A DNA stretch of 64,000 bases from Galbibacter mesophilus (GCF_023721415.1 NZ_JAMQVC010000002.1:248001-312000); one strand, 5' to 3'; positions 52,483 to 62,571 are shown, counted from the stretch's first letter. Numbers and translations: made by a program. Notes: generated from the letters alone by a model not told the origin.

Positions 52483-53967
52483 TTAGTACTTCGCCGGTTT
52501 CCCTTGACTGGCAGTCGATTTTATAAACGTTCGAATATCTTCGTTTGCAGACTGTAAATCTTCTTTTCGTAAATACATCATGTGTCCGCTTCTATAGCCC
52601 TTAAAATGCAAGCGTTCCTTCATTTTCCCTGATGGATCCAATTGCCACATACTGTATTTGGTGTTAAAATAGGTGGTAGCACCGTCGTAATACCCAGCTT
52701 GGTAAAGCACTTGTAAATAAGGATTTTCCGCCAGTGCCTTGCGCAGATCTTCCCGCGTGTTGTCATCATCAAAATCCCATGGATGTACATCGCCAAACAT
52801 TTGGTAGGGAGCATCTGTTTTAAACTTCAATTCCTCCTGAAGGTAATAATTGATAGCTGGCGTAAACGAATGCAGCCAAGAGGTTAGCTCGGCATTATAA
52901 TCTGGGCGGGTTCCAGCGTCCATTTTGTCGATTCCCAAATAACGCGAGTCGAGTCTACCTACTGTATACCCGCGATCGCGCAGCAATTCTTTCCAAAAGA
53001 AAGATGTCGGCACATCTAGGTTGTGTTGCAGAATAGACTGTTTTGAAAGTCCGGAATAAGCAGCCATTTGGTTGGCTACCTCTGACTTTTCAGTATCCGA
53101 TAGCATACTTCCCTTGGCCAGTGCTGGCAGTAGTGAGTTTATGGTATAATTTTCAACTTCAGGAAGAATTTCCAAAAGATCTTTTTGCTGTAAATTAGCT
53201 CCTAAAGCTTTTTGATGCCAAGCGGCAGCGGCATAATAGGGTAGGTTTAAAGCGGAAGAAACCGGCCCGCCAATTCGAATCACTTTATAATCTGCTGGAG
53301 AAACCATTATAACGCCGTTTAAATACATCCATTCTTGTTCTTGGAGTGCTAGGGCAAGTCCGGCAACTCTTGTTCCACCGTAACTTTCTCCAATTAAATA
53401 CTTTGGTGATCGCCAACGGTTGTTGCGTGTAACAAAAGTGGTTATCCAATCAGCTAAATATTTTATATCGGCATTTACGCCAAAAAACTTTTTTCCTTCG
53501 GGGTATTTTCCTTCTTTATCCGCAACCATCGCAGAATATCCCGTATTAACTGGATTTACATACACAATATCTGCTACATCCAAAATTGAGTTTGGATTGT
53601 CTTTCACGCCGTAAGGCTGAATTGGGTAGCCTTCTTCATCAATATTAAGAATTTTCGGTCCCGTATAGGCCAAATGCATCCAAACCGAAGCAGAACCCGG
53701 ACCCCCATTGAATGAAATAACTAAAGGTCTGGTGGTATTGTCATCAACATCCGTTCTATAATAATAAGTGTGGAAAAGCGTAGCGATTACATTCCCTTTT
53801 TCATCCCAAACGGGTAAAGTACCTGTACTGGCTTTATAAGGGACTTTTTCCCCCTGAATGGTCACTTGATGGGAAGTGGTAATTATTGTATCGGTGGGTA
53901 TTTTTCGGTCTTGGGCTTTACTGAAAGAGACAAGTAAAATGAATATTGAGAGGGTGTATTTTAACAT
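52483..53967 (-). CDS. Exported serine carboxypeptidase, family S10
   Basis: A 494-residue exported peptidase (signal to about residue 18, SFSKAQ). Catalytic Ser about 195 in IGESYGGTR, oxyanion NGGPGSASVW around 87-96, and later GYYDGATTYFNTKYSM (Asp) and GYRSGHMMYLR (His). Removes C-terminal residues from peptides in the periplasm or outside. A 9-bp inverted repeat is found in its short leader (53973-54004). Upstream on the same strand is the diheme peroxidase gene. Confidence 0.93.
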   Translation of the reverse strand: MLKYTLSIFILLVSFSKAQDRKIPTDTIITTSHQVTIQGEKVPYKASTGTLPVWDEKGNVIATLFHTYYYRTDVDDNTTRPLVISFNGGPGSASVWMHLAYTGPKILNIDEEGYPIQPYGVKDNPNSILDVADIVYVNPVNTGYSAMVADKEGKYPEGKKFFGVNADIKYLADWITTFVTRNNRWRSPKYLIGESYGGTRVAGLALALQEQEWMYLNGVIMVSPADYKVIRIGGPVSSALNLPYYAAAAWHQKALGANLQQKDLLEILPEVENYTINSLLPALAKGSMLSDTEKSEVANQMAAYSGLSKQSILQHNLDVPTSFFWKELLRDRGYTVGRLDSRYLGIDKMDAGTRPDYNAELTSWLHSFTPAINYYLQEELKFKTDAPYQMFGDVHPWDFDDDNTREDLRKALAENPYLQVLYQAGYYDGATTYFNTKYSMWQLDPSGKMKERLHFKGYRSGHMMYLRKEDLQSANEDIRTFIKSTASQGKPAKY

Positions 53968-53972
53968 TTAAA

Positions 53973-54004
53973 TTAGGCTTTAAAATATTGATTTCAAAGC
54001 CTAA
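53973..54004 (-). repeat. Hairpin between peroxidase and S10 peptidase genes
   Basis: TTAGGCTTT (53973-53981) and AAAGCCTAA (53996-54004) form a 9-bp stem with a 14-base loop in the 70-base space between the genes. The T tract on the minus strand is short, so it may be a weak terminator for the peroxidase gene or a 5' hairpin of the peptidase message. Confidence 0.5.
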
Positions 54005-54037
54005 AATTAGTTATAATTGATTATAGAAACCTATTAT

Positions 54038-55840
54038 TTATTCAATTTCTTCTGGAATATCATCATTTAAAGTATGTAAAAATTCTATTAAATCTTTTTG
54101 TTCGATTTCTGTTAATTCCAAAGAATCAGGCGGAAGCGTTTGGTTGTCAAGGGAAATTCCTATCCCAGCACCACCGCCTCGGTTGTAAAAATCTATTACC
54201 TCTTTTAAATTCTTAAATACTCCATTATGCATATACGGAGCAGTCAGGGCGACATTTCGTACAGTAGGAGTTTTAAAAGCGAATCTCTTAAGTTCTCCAC
54301 CGTGATTATTGTATTCGCCTAAATCCTCGTCGACCAAAGCATTTATAGTGTCATTTTTAATGGGAACGCCCAAAACTTCGCTTTCAGTTTCCAAGTAAAG
54401 GGGTGGGACGCTTCCATTGAATAGGGGGAAGAAGTGGCAAGTGGCACATTTACCTTTGCCCATAAAAATATTAAATCCATTGATTTCAGATGGAGTAAGT
54501 GTGACTTCATCCCTTAAATATTTATCAAACTTTGAGTTTATATGAGAGAGCGACCGAACAAAACTACCAATAGCCTTTAGCACATTTAATTCTGTTATGC
54601 TACTGTCTTTATTAAAAGCATTTGAAAAAGTTTTTTGATATTTTTCTGAGGTTTTTAATTTATTCATCGCACCGTCAAAACTACCATGCATTTCTTCTTT
54701 GTTATTAATGACCATTTTGGCCTGATCTTCTAAATATGCCAATCGGCCATCTAAAAAAATGGTATTTTGGTAAGCGGAATTTAAAAGAGTGGGGGTGTTT
54801 CTAGCCACGGCTCCATCTCCAGAAATAGCTGTTGTTTTATGATCTGCATATCCCTGAGAAGGGATATGGCAGGTGGCACAGGAAACTTTATCATTACCAC
54901 TTAAAATAGGGTCGAAAAAAAGTTGTTTTCCCAATTCTATTTGCGCTTTGTTTGCATTCTTGTTGTAGGAAGGCGCGAAGTAGTTTTGATTGTAGGAATT
55001 TTTTTGAAAAAAATCTGATACTTCTAAATTTACAGCCGTAGTAAGTTGATTGTTTGGTATACCATTCCTTTGCTGAATTCGAAACAGTGTTTCGCAAATG
55101 GGAATACAATGATTTTTAATGAATTCCGCTCTGTTGAAAGTATTGAAATCGGTATTTTCTGAAAGATAATCAATGGCTTCAACGAAGGTTTTTTGCTCTT
55201 CTGAAGAAAGCTCCGTAAAAATTCCAACATAATCTCTAATGGCATTTAAACTAGCCTTAGTTTCCGGTAAGGAATAAAACGCTACGGGAGAATCGAAACC
55301 TGTAATGCCCTGGCTCATAAGTCGGAGCATATGCAACCGTAAAGCTTCAAAAATATTGGTTTCGTTTAATCCAAGGGTTTTTATTTCCGGTAGAAGAGCT
55401 TTTATATAGCCATTAAGCGTAGCAATTTCCTTAGTGATTTCGGTGGTGTCTATTTTTTCTGAAAACAATAATTCTTCCACAACCTGAAATCCTGTTGCAT
55501 ATAAAATTTTTCGGTTCGTATCGTCGAGATCGTTTTTGTCAATGGCCGCTCCATTTATTTTTTTTGAGTATTGGGGGTAGTAAAAGGCGAAAATCGGTTC
55601 TACTTTTTTATATTCCAGTCGGGCCCTATTAAATTGCTTCTGAAGTTCTTTTACTTCAAAACTACTTCGGGCAACACTGTCCATAATTTCGGTTGCAGTT
55701 ATAAGACTAGCGTAATGATTATTAAGTGCCAATCTTGTTTTTTCAACCGGAGTTTGAAAAATGGCAACGGTATTTTCTTTGTGTTTTTTACAACTTGAAA
55801 ATATGAAGATGCCAATTAAAAGGTGAATTAATAGCTTCAT
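54038..55840 (-). CDS. Diheme cytochrome c peroxidase lipoprotein with N-terminal helical domain
   Basis: A 600-residue lipoprotein (lipobox IFSSC, Cys about 17). Residues about 30-270 are helical and resemble an imelysin-like domain, while residues about 285-595 are a CCP/MauG-type diheme peroxidase with CATCH at 321-325 and 465-469. Each heme also needs a distal ligand, and the C-terminal part keeps LTAPYMHNGVFKNLKEVIDFYNRGGG, typical of the family. It would reduce peroxide or oxidise a substrate at the periplasmic face. The PhoX-like gene lies upstream on the same strand. Confidence 0.88.
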   Translation of the reverse strand: MKLLIHLLIGIFIFSSCKKHKENTVAIFQTPVEKTRLALNNHYASLITATEIMDSVARSSFEVKELQKQFNRARLEYKKVEPIFAFYYPQYSKKINGAAIDKNDLDDTNRKILYATGFQVVEELLFSEKIDTTEITKEIATLNGYIKALLPEIKTLGLNETNIFEALRLHMLRLMSQGITGFDSPVAFYSLPETKASLNAIRDYVGIFTELSSEEQKTFVEAIDYLSENTDFNTFNRAEFIKNHCIPICETLFRIQQRNGIPNNQLTTAVNLEVSDFFQKNSYNQNYFAPSYNKNANKAQIELGKQLFFDPILSGNDKVSCATCHIPSQGYADHKTTAISGDGAVARNTPTLLNSAYQNTIFLDGRLAYLEDQAKMVINNKEEMHGSFDGAMNKLKTSEKYQKTFSNAFNKDSSITELNVLKAIGSFVRSLSHINSKFDKYLRDEVTLTPSEINGFNIFMGKGKCATCHFFPLFNGSVPPLYLETESEVLGVPIKNDTINALVDEDLGEYNNHGGELKRFAFKTPTVRNVALTAPYMHNGVFKNLKEVIDFYNRGGGAGIGISLDNQTLPPDSLELTEIEQKDLIEFLHTLNDDIPEEIE

Positions 55841-55863
55841 AAATAGGATATTATAGAAACGTC

Positions 55864-55898
55864 AAAATGAGCCTGAAGAATTATTATCAACAGGCTCA
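55864..55898 (-). terminator. Candidate terminator after the PhoX-like gene
   Basis: TGAGCCTG (55868-55875) pairs with CAGGCTCA (55891-55898), an 8-bp stem with a 15-base loop; the minus strand then has a short run of T. It falls in the gap between the PhoX-like gene and the peroxidase gene. Confidence 0.55.
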
Positions 55899-55933
55899 GA
55901 ATGATGTTAAATTATTGAAAGTATTTTGAATAG

Positions 55934-57400
55934 TTATCTCGCCAAACCTTTAAGCAGCACAACTTCGCTTCCTTGGTTTTCGTTCGGACGAATGCTTCCG
56001 CCATCTACACCTTTGAATTCATCTTTTCTCCAAGTGTGTGTTTGAATACATAGCATGAAAGTATCGTCTATTCCTAAAGTTTCTGATACATCGATAAGCG
56101 CCCCATATTCCCAAGCACCAAAACGTGCGTCACGACCTCCGTAAATATCATCTCCGGCTCCGTTTCTATCGTGATCCAATTCAAAAACTACTTTCAGTCC
56201 ACCAGTTTTAATATCGTATTGATAAAGGTAAGAGTCGTGTGTTTCGTCTCCATATCCGTTAGGATCTTCTTGAACATACACATAGTTTTTAGTAACACAA
56301 ATATTATCTGGATTTTGAAATTCTTTTGCAATGCCATTTCTATCATCACCATCCAATACCAATGTAAGTTTTCCTTTAAGAGGATTGTTTTTATCCATCT
56401 TCAGTTTGTATACACGTCCGTACTTAGATCGCGAATAATCAGCATTTGCTCCGGAATTGTTCTGCCCTGTAACGTTAAAATATACTTCGCGTTCATTTCC
56501 ATCTCCTTTGCGGTAATCGAGATCTTCAACACGTCCAAAGGCAATAGACATTAATTCTTCAGAATACATGTTGTTTTGTTCACCTGTGTTTGTAGAAGCA
56601 TTAGGTACTTCAACAAATTCAACGTCATAAGTGTTGCCTGTGATCATATCCATTTCCCTAGTATTTTTATCTTTTCTTCTTAGCACAAACACTTTTCCGT
56701 TTTCCAAGTCGCCAGTTTGACTTACGTACATAGCTACTTGTCCGCCGTACGTGCCAGAGTCATCATCACCAATAATTATTACGGTAGCTCCTGGATATGC
56801 CTCTTTTGGCATTGGCATTGCATTTTCCGCGTTCCACCTACCTAATCCAGTAAGTGGTCTTGGCAAAGATGCATTTGTAAGATCATCACTTGGGAGTACT
56901 CCTTTAGATTGCGATTCTGGACCACTTTCTCCAGCTGAAATAAAAATAGGACCAAAACCGTGCACTTCTGGAGTAGCTAAAGTCGCGGAGCACACTCGAG
57001 TTCCGGATCCATCTGAATTTAAAACATAGGCTCCTTCAACAGGCTTAAAAGTTTTGTCGAACGTTATTCTGGATATAGCGTAATTGTCTTCGTTGTTTAC
57101 GAAATAGGTGAAGTTTTCCCCTTCTTTTAGAAGTCCGGCTCCATCCGCAGAACCACCAAAAATATAATCAGGAGTACCTTCAAAAGTATCGGCACTACTA
57201 AAAAGAGAATACGTTTCAATATCCGAGAATCCGTCTTTTTTTAGTAGCAACGCTGGGGTTACTGAGTGGTTCTTCAAAACAATTTCGTCATTGTTTCCTC
57301 CGTCTCCACCTCCATCTCCTGGATTAAAATCATCAATATATTTACAAGATGATAGCGAAACCAAGGCTATTGCCAAGGTGCATTTTGCAAGATTTTTCAT
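55934..57400 (-). CDS. PhoX-like (DUF839) lipoprotein
   Basis: A 488-residue lipoprotein with lipobox SLSSC (Cys about 19) and a Gly-Asp-rich linker (GGGDGGNND). The rest is beta-propeller-like. SRITFDKTFKPVEG, CSATLATPEVHGFGPIFISAGE and NPDNICVTKNYVYVQEDPNGYGDE resemble parts of PhoX-type calcium-dependent phosphatases (PxNxxV-type DNI and QED segments). Enzyme activity is not certain. It precedes the diheme peroxidase gene on the same strand. Confidence 0.62.
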   Translation of the reverse strand: MKNLAKCTLAIALVSLSSCKYIDDFNPGDGGGDGGNNDEIVLKNHSVTPALLLKKDGFSDIETYSLFSSADTFEGTPDYIFGGSADGAGLLKEGENFTYFVNNEDNYAISRITFDKTFKPVEGAYVLNSDGSGTRVCSATLATPEVHGFGPIFISAGESGPESQSKGVLPSDDLTNASLPRPLTGLGRWNAENAMPMPKEAYPGATVIIIGDDDSGTYGGQVAMYVSQTGDLENGKVFVLRRKDKNTREMDMITGNTYDVEFVEVPNASTNTGEQNNMYSEELMSIAFGRVEDLDYRKGDGNEREVYFNVTGQNNSGANADYSRSKYGRVYKLKMDKNNPLKGKLTLVLDGDDRNGIAKEFQNPDNICVTKNYVYVQEDPNGYGDETHDSYLYQYDIKTGGLKVVFELDHDRNGAGDDIYGGRDARFGAWEYGALIDVSETLGIDDTFMLCIQTHTWRKDEFKGVDGGSIRPNENQGSEVVLLKGLAR

Positions 57401-57593
57401 GTGCTGTTGGTTTTAGATGTTATTTATTATAAAAGTATAACATGCAGACAGCTAATTGATTACTGAAGTATTTTGTTTAGTTGAATAAAATGTGAATTAA
57501 ATGTTATCACTTAAAGAGAACATTAATAATTAGAATGGTTCTCGATTACTTGAGAATTTCAACCCTCCAGCTTCGGACATCAAGCTAAAAATC

Positions 57594-57611
57594 AAAAACC
57601 CTCAATGAGGG
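57594..57611 (-). terminator. Terminator of the TIGR02757 gene
   Basis: CCCTC (57599-57603) pairs with GAGGG (57607-57611) around a 3-base loop, followed on the minus strand by T5. It is short but immediately beyond the stop codon. Confidence 0.65.
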
Positions 57612-57612
57612 A

Positions 57613-58377
57613 TCAAAACTTCTCAAAAACGCCCAATCCAAAAAGGGCAAAATCGTATTTGACGGGGTCGTTGGAGTCCAGTTTCCTTAGATTGGTGTCC
57701 AATTCTGCTAAAGCTTTGGCATCGTTTTGTTTCCGTTTTAACAAGGAAAGCTTCCTGGCTACATTTCCGGAATGCACATCGAGCGGACAAGAAAGTTGGG
57801 AAGGAGCTATTTTATTCCAAATACCAAAATCTACGCCTTTGTTGTCTTTTCTTACCATCCAACGTAAAAACATGTTGATTCTCTTGGCAGAAGAACCTTT
57901 AAGCGGATTAGAAACATGTTTTTGGGTTCTTTGTAAATGCTCAATTTCAAAAAAGAGCGTTTTAAATTGGGCTATAGCTGGTTGTAACGAATTTTTGTTG
58001 GCATGTTTTGCAAATACAGCTTCCAAACCATTATGCTGCGTATAGATATGTTGAAGACTCTTTATAAATTGAATGAAATCATAACCATTAAAAGTGCGGT
58101 GCACAAAGGGAAGCAGCTTTTCAAGGTCGTTTTCGTTATGATGCATCACAAAAGCGTGCGGGCTATTGCCCATATAATCCATCATTTTTTTGGCATTGGT
58201 AATAATACTCTTTCGGTTTCCCCAAGCAATGGTAGCCGCTAAAAATCCTGCGATTTCAATGTCTTCTTTTTTTGAGAATTGATGTGGAATTTGAATCGGG
58301 TCTGTAGTTATGAAATCGGGATTGTTATAAAAATCAGCCTTTTCGTCTAAGAATTCCTTTAATTCTGAAGTTTTCAA
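57613..58377 (-). CDS. TIGR02757-family protein (DUF2400)
   Basis: A 254-residue conserved protein of unknown function. Characteristic stretches are DPIQIPHQFSKKEDIEIAGFLAATIAWGNRKSI, RTFNGYDFIQFIKSL, KRINMFLRWMVRKD and the C-terminal DVHSGNVARKLSLLKRKQND. The pattern (helical, HhH-like C-terminus with Arg/Lys and a metal-binding His in DVHSGNV) recalls DNA glycosylase-like folds, which is an inference. It starts 29 bases after an ABC ATPase gene on the same strand. Confidence 0.87.
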   Translation of the reverse strand: MKTSELKEFLDEKADFYNNPDFITTDPIQIPHQFSKKEDIEIAGFLAATIAWGNRKSIITNAKKMMDYMGNSPHAFVMHHNENDLEKLLPFVHRTFNGYDFIQFIKSLQHIYTQHNGLEAVFAKHANKNSLQPAIAQFKTLFFEIEHLQRTQKHVSNPLKGSSAKRINMFLRWMVRKDNKGVDFGIWNKIAPSQLSCPLDVHSGNVARKLSLLKRKQNDAKALAELDTNLRKLDSNDPVKYDFALFGLGVFEKF

Positions 58378-58406
58378 ATCTATAAAATGCTTTTGCTGGA
58401 GTTTAA

Positions 58407-59069
58407 CTAAACTACAATATTTCCATCAACCATGGTGAGTTTTCGGTCGGCCATATCCGCCAGTTCTTCGTTGTGGGTTACAATTACAAATGTTTGTCCG
58501 AATTTATCCCTTAATTCAAAAAATAGATTGTGTAGTTTGTCGGCACTTTCAGAATCTAAATTTCCGCTAGGTTCATCAGCAAAAACAATAGAAGGGTTAT
58601 TAATGAGTGCCCTAGCCACAGCTACACGTTGCTGTTCCCCACCCGAAAGCTCGTTTGGTTTATGATTTATTCTGTGTGCAAGACCTAAAAAATCCAGTAG
58701 TTCTTTTGCCCTTTTTTCTGCTTCAGGTTTGGGCGTTTTCTTAATAAATGCAGGGATGCAAACATTTTCAAGAGCCGTAAATTCTGGTAACAATTGATGA
58801 AACTGAAAAATAAAGCCAATATGTTCATTTCTAAACTTTGCCAATTCTTTGTCCTTAAGTTTGCTAACTTCAGCATTGTTTATCAAAAGTTGTAAGTCCG
58901 CTAACTTGTCTGGTTTATCCAACGTACCTAAAATCTGTAGTAAAGTTGTTTTTCCTGCACCCGAGGCACCAACAATAGAAATAACTTCCCCTTTGTTTAT
59001 AGTAACATTTACTCCTTTTAGAACTTCTAAAGCGCCAAATGTTTTGTGGATATTTTTAGCTTCAATCAT
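58407..59069 (-). CDS. ABC transporter ATP-binding protein (LolD/MacB-like)
   Basis: A 220-residue ATPase of the LolD/MacB/FtsE type. Walker [10 protein letters not shown] (34-42), Q-loop [19 protein letters not shown], signature [15 protein letters not shown] (about 142-156), Walker [14 protein letters not shown] and H-loop VTHNEELA. In this class the ATPase works with a membrane permease for lipoprotein release or macrolide-type export; no permease is beside it, so the partner is elsewhere. Co-transcribed with the TIGR02757 gene. Confidence 0.92.
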   Translation of the reverse strand: MIEAKNIHKTFGALEVLKGVNVTINKGEVISIVGASGAGKTTLLQILGTLDKPDKLADLQLLINNAEVSKLKDKELAKFRNEHIGFIFQFHQLLPEFTALENVCIPAFIKKTPKPEAEKRAKELLDFLGLAHRINHKPNELSGGEQQRVAVARALINNPSIVFADEPSGNLDSESADKLHNLFFELRDKFGQTFVIVTHNEELADMADRKLTMVDGNIVV

Positions 59070-59484
59070 AAAAACATTGTGTAAAGCTGCTAAGTTATCG
59101 ATTCGCTATTTAAAACAAAAGTTTATATGGGCTATTTGTAATATGTTCGGTTATAAATTATGGAATTATCATTTTTTAAGATTTATTCTCTTAAAGCGCT
59201 AGTTTTAAAACAAATTATTAGTCTATTGTGAAAAAAGTTATATTTTTAGGACCGTAATAGAATTTCTAGTGATTAATCTATAAAAACATCTGTTTTTTTC
59301 TTTTGAAGTTAGAGCGTTTAATATGCTTTAAAACTTAATCGATTTAGACCTCTGAATAGTGGATAGTCAGATTTAAGAAAATACGGACATTAATCATAGT
59401 TAAGAAGTTAGGAAAATTAATACAAATGGTTTTCTGTTTTTTACTGAAGACCGTGCACTTATCAAATTTCAAAAACACAACTGA
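59070..59484. other. 415-base spacer before tldD
   Basis: AT-rich, no gene. Two adjacent heptamers, GAATAGT and GGATAGT (59354-59367), and AGTTAAGAAGTTAG near 59397-59410 resemble the heptamer arrays but are too few to call an array. The promoters for the divergent ABC gene and for tldD must lie here; I could not pick a convincing -7/-33 pair. Confidence 0.5.
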
Positions 59485-61125
59485 ATGAAAAGAAGAGATT
59501 TTGTACAACTTACCGGTTTAGGGGCAGGAGCATTAATGATGCCCATGGCTATGATGGGCAAGATTATTCCTGCGGAAGCGCTTTTAGACCCAGGAATGGA
59601 TGTAGCACTTAAAAAGAAAATGGCCGATGTTGCCTTAAACACAGCCAAATCATTAGGCGCAAGTTATGCCGATGCACGTATTGGGAGGTATCTTAATCAA
59701 TACGTCTTTACAAGGGAAAATAAGGTGCAAAACGTAGTTAATACCGAGTCATTTGGTATTGGTATTCGCGTTATCGCAAATGGAACTTGGGGCTTTGCAT
59801 CTACAAATACAGTTACTGAGGAAGGTATTAAAAAAGCGACACAGCAGGCCATTGCAATTGCAAAAGCAAATGCCACGATTCAGAAGGAACCTGTAAAGCT
59901 AGCACCTGTTCAGGCGCATGGAGAGGTTTCGTGGAAAACACCCATAAAGAAAAATTTTAAAGACGTTCCTGTTTCCGAAAAGGTAGATTTACTATTATCT
60001 GCTAATGCTGCAGCGATGGACAATGGAGCTGATTATGCCAGCTCTGCTTTGTTTATGGTGAATGAACAAAAGTATTTTGCATCTACAGACGGTTCGTACA
60101 TCGATCAAGACATTCATAGAATTTGGCCAACTTTCGATATAACTGCTATTGATAAAAACGCTGGCAAATTTAAAACTAGGGATGCTTTGAGCGCACCTAT
60201 GGGAATGGGGTACGAATATTTAGACGGACTCGATTCTGAAAAACTGAAAGGCCCTGATGGACTAATTCTTTACCGTAATAGTTACGATATGGTGGAGGAT
60301 GCAAAATTTGCAGCGCAACAAGCAAGGCAAAAGCTCAGTGCAAAATCGGTTGATCCTGGGAAATACGATTTGGTTTTAGAGCCGAACCATTTAGGCTTGA
60401 CCATTCACGAATCGGTTGGTCACCCATTGGAATTAGATCGCGTGTTGGGTTACGAAGCGAATTATGCAGGTACAAGTTTCGCTACATTGGATAAGTGGAA
60501 ATCGGGTGATTTTAAATATGGAAGTGATATTGTGAATCTTGTAGCTGATAAAACACAACCAAACTCTTTGGGTGCTGTTGGCTACGATGATGAAGGTGTT
60601 AAAACCAAGAAATGGGATTTGGTAAGAAACGGAGTCTTAACCAATTATCAAGCGATCAGAGATCAAGTACATATGATTGATCAAAATGAATCGCATGGAT
60701 GCTGTTATGCGCAAAGCTGGAACGATGTACAATTTCAGCGTATGCCAAATGTTTCTTTAGAACCTGGTAAAGAGAAATATTCAATTGAAGAAATGATAAA
60801 GGATGTTGAGAAAGGTATTTACATTGCCGGTCGTGGGTCTTATTCCATCGATCAGCAACGTTACAATTTCCAGTTTGGAGGTACCGTTTTTTACGAAATT
60901 AAAGATGGTAAAATTGTGGGAATGTTAGAAGATGTGGCTTACCAATCCAATACGCAGGAATTTTGGAATTCTTGTGTGAAAATTTGTGATGAGAGCGACT
61001 ACCGTATGTTCGGTTCTTTCTTTGATGGTAAAGGACAGCCTTCCCAGATTAGTGCCGTTTCCCACGGAAGTTCTACAACTAGGTTTAACAACGTAAACGT
61101 TATTAATACTGGAAGAAACATTTAA
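59485..61125 (+). CDS. tldD: TldD-type metalloprotease with twin-arginine signal
   Basis: One partner of the TldD/TldE heterodimeric peptidase. At 546 residues it carries an N-terminal extension with a Tat-like motif, KRRDFVQLTG followed by a hydrophobic GLGAGALMMPMAMMG, so it may be exported folded. The metal-binding HExxxH is HESVGH at about 308-313. The later parts (GYDDEGVKTKKWDLVRNGVL, SHGCCYAQSW, AGRGSYSIDQ) match the TldD family. The TldE-like partner gene follows after 33 bases. Confidence 0.92.
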   Translation: MKRRDFVQLTGLGAGALMMPMAMMGKIIPAEALLDPGMDVALKKKMADVALNTAKSLGASYADARIGRYLNQYVFTRENKVQNVVNTESFGIGIRVIANGTWGFASTNTVTEEGIKKATQQAIAIAKANATIQKEPVKLAPVQAHGEVSWKTPIKKNFKDVPVSEKVDLLLSANAAAMDNGADYASSALFMVNEQKYFASTDGSYIDQDIHRIWPTFDITAIDKNAGKFKTRDALSAPMGMGYEYLDGLDSEKLKGPDGLILYRNSYDMVEDAKFAAQQARQKLSAKSVDPGKYDLVLEPNHLGLTIHESVGHPLELDRVLGYEANYAGTSFATLDKWKSGDFKYGSDIVNLVADKTQPNSLGAVGYDDEGVKTKKWDLVRNGVLTNYQAIRDQVHMIDQNESHGCCYAQSWNDVQFQRMPNVSLEPGKEKYSIEEMIKDVEKGIYIAGRGSYSIDQQRYNFQFGGTVFYEIKDGKIVGMLEDVAYQSNTQEFWNSCVKICDESDYRMFGSFFDGKGQPSQISAVSHGSSTTRFNNVNVINTGRNI

Positions 61126-61158
61126 TTTCATTTCTCACATTTTAATTTAGAGCATATT

Positions 61159-62472
61159 ATGGCAATATATACAAAAGAAGAAGCAAGAAAGATAATGGAA
61201 AAAGCCTTGAGCTTTTCTTCCGCAGATGCTTGCGAAATTAATATGAGCGGCAGCGAAAGTGGTAACATTCGGTATGCTAGAAATACCGTTTCTACATCGG
61301 GTCACCGTTCCAACCAAACTTTGGTAGTACAATCTAGTTTTGGAAAAAAATCGGGTACTGCTACGATAGATGAATTCGATGATGCTTCCTTGGAAAAAGT
61401 AGTAAAAAGAGCCGAGGAATTGGCAAAACTCTCTCCGGAAAATCCAGAGTTTATGGAGCCACTGGGGCCGCAAACGTATGACGAATCGATTACGTATGTA
61501 GATAAAACGGCCAACATTTCTCCAGAATACAGAGCAAGTGTAGCTAAAAAAAGTATAGAACCGGCAAATGCCAAGGATGTAACGGCTGCTGGATTTTTTA
61601 ACGATCGCCACGGATTCAGCGCTATGCTTAATTCCAAAGGACTCTTTGCCTACAATCAAGCTACCAACATGGATTTTACCGTTACCATGCGTACCAATGA
61701 TGGTACTGGATCAGGTTGGGTAACACGGGATTTTAACGATGTTAGCAAGTTCGATGCTTCTGAAGCTTCAAAAGTCGCTATCGATAAAGCGGTAATGTCT
61801 AAACAGGCTAAGGCTATTGAACCCGGAAAATACACTGTAATTCTTGAGCCCGCAGCTTCCATAGATCTTTTAAGCAATATGGCATATTCTTTTGATGCAC
61901 GTAGGGCCGACGAAGGACGAAGTTTTATGTCTAAGGATGGAGGTACCAAACTTGGTGAAAAAATCGTTGATGAAAGGGTGAATATTTATTCTGATCCATT
62001 GCATCACGATGTTCCGAGTGCAACTTGGAACGGCGAGGGACAACCTATCAAAAAGATGAAATGGATAGAAAATGGGGTGGTTAAGAACTTAGCTTACAGC
62101 AGGTATTGGGCAAAAGAAAAAGGAGTGGAGCCTGTTCCATTTCCGTCCAATTTTATCATGGAAGGTGGAAGCGCTTCGCTGGAAGATCTTATTAAGAATA
62201 CCAAAAAGGGAATTTTGGTGACACGCCTGTGGTATATTAGAAGTGTAGATCCACAAACCTTATTATACACGGGACTTACCCGTGACGGAACATTTTATAT
62301 TGAAAACGGAAAACTTAAGCATCCGGTTAAGAACTTTAGGTTCAACGAGAGTCCGATTATTATGTTGAATAATTTGGAAACGCTCGGACAACAAGTTCGA
62401 ATCGACGGGAATTTAGTTCCGTATATGAAAGTGAGGGACTTTACTTTCACAAGTTTGTCCGACGCCGTTTAA
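61159..62472 (+). CDS. tldE: TldE/PmbA-type partner of TldD
   Basis: A 437-residue homolog without the HExxxH motif, as expected for the TldE/PmbA subunit, which completes the active-site chamber of TldD. Family segments: SADACEINMSGSESGNIRYARN, FFNDRHGFSAMLNSKG, SKDGGTKLGEKIVDERVNIYSDP, and LVTRLWYIRSVDPQTLLYTGLTRDG. It has no signal peptide of its own, unlike the Tat-type partner, so it may act in the cytoplasm or be co-exported with TldD. A terminator-like hairpin follows. Confidence 0.9.
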   Translation: MAIYTKEEARKIMEKALSFSSADACEINMSGSESGNIRYARNTVSTSGHRSNQTLVVQSSFGKKSGTATIDEFDDASLEKVVKRAEELAKLSPENPEFMEPLGPQTYDESITYVDKTANISPEYRASVAKKSIEPANAKDVTAAGFFNDRHGFSAMLNSKGLFAYNQATNMDFTVTMRTNDGTGSGWVTRDFNDVSKFDASEASKVAIDKAVMSKQAKAIEPGKYTVILEPAASIDLLSNMAYSFDARRADEGRSFMSKDGGTKLGEKIVDERVNIYSDPLHHDVPSATWNGEGQPIKKMKWIENGVVKNLAYSRYWAKEKGVEPVPFPSNFIMEGGSASLEDLIKNTKKGILVTRLWYIRSVDPQTLLYTGLTRDGTFYIENGKLKHPVKNFRFNESPIIMLNNLETLGQQVRIDGNLVPYMKVRDFTFTSLSDAV

Positions 62473-62488
62473 GTCTTTTTAAAGAAAC

Positions 62489-62526
62489 AACTGGTTGTAC
62501 AGATTTTGTTCTTGCAACCAGTTTTT
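62489..62526 (+). terminator. Terminator after tldE
   Basis: AACTGGTTG (62489-62497) pairs with CAACCAGTT (62515-62523), with a 17-base loop, followed by T. It divides tldD-tldE from the DUF4159-moxR unit. Confidence 0.75.
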
Positions 62527-62571
62527 AATTTCAGGAATCATTTCCAATGAGACTGAACAAATGAAAATGGA

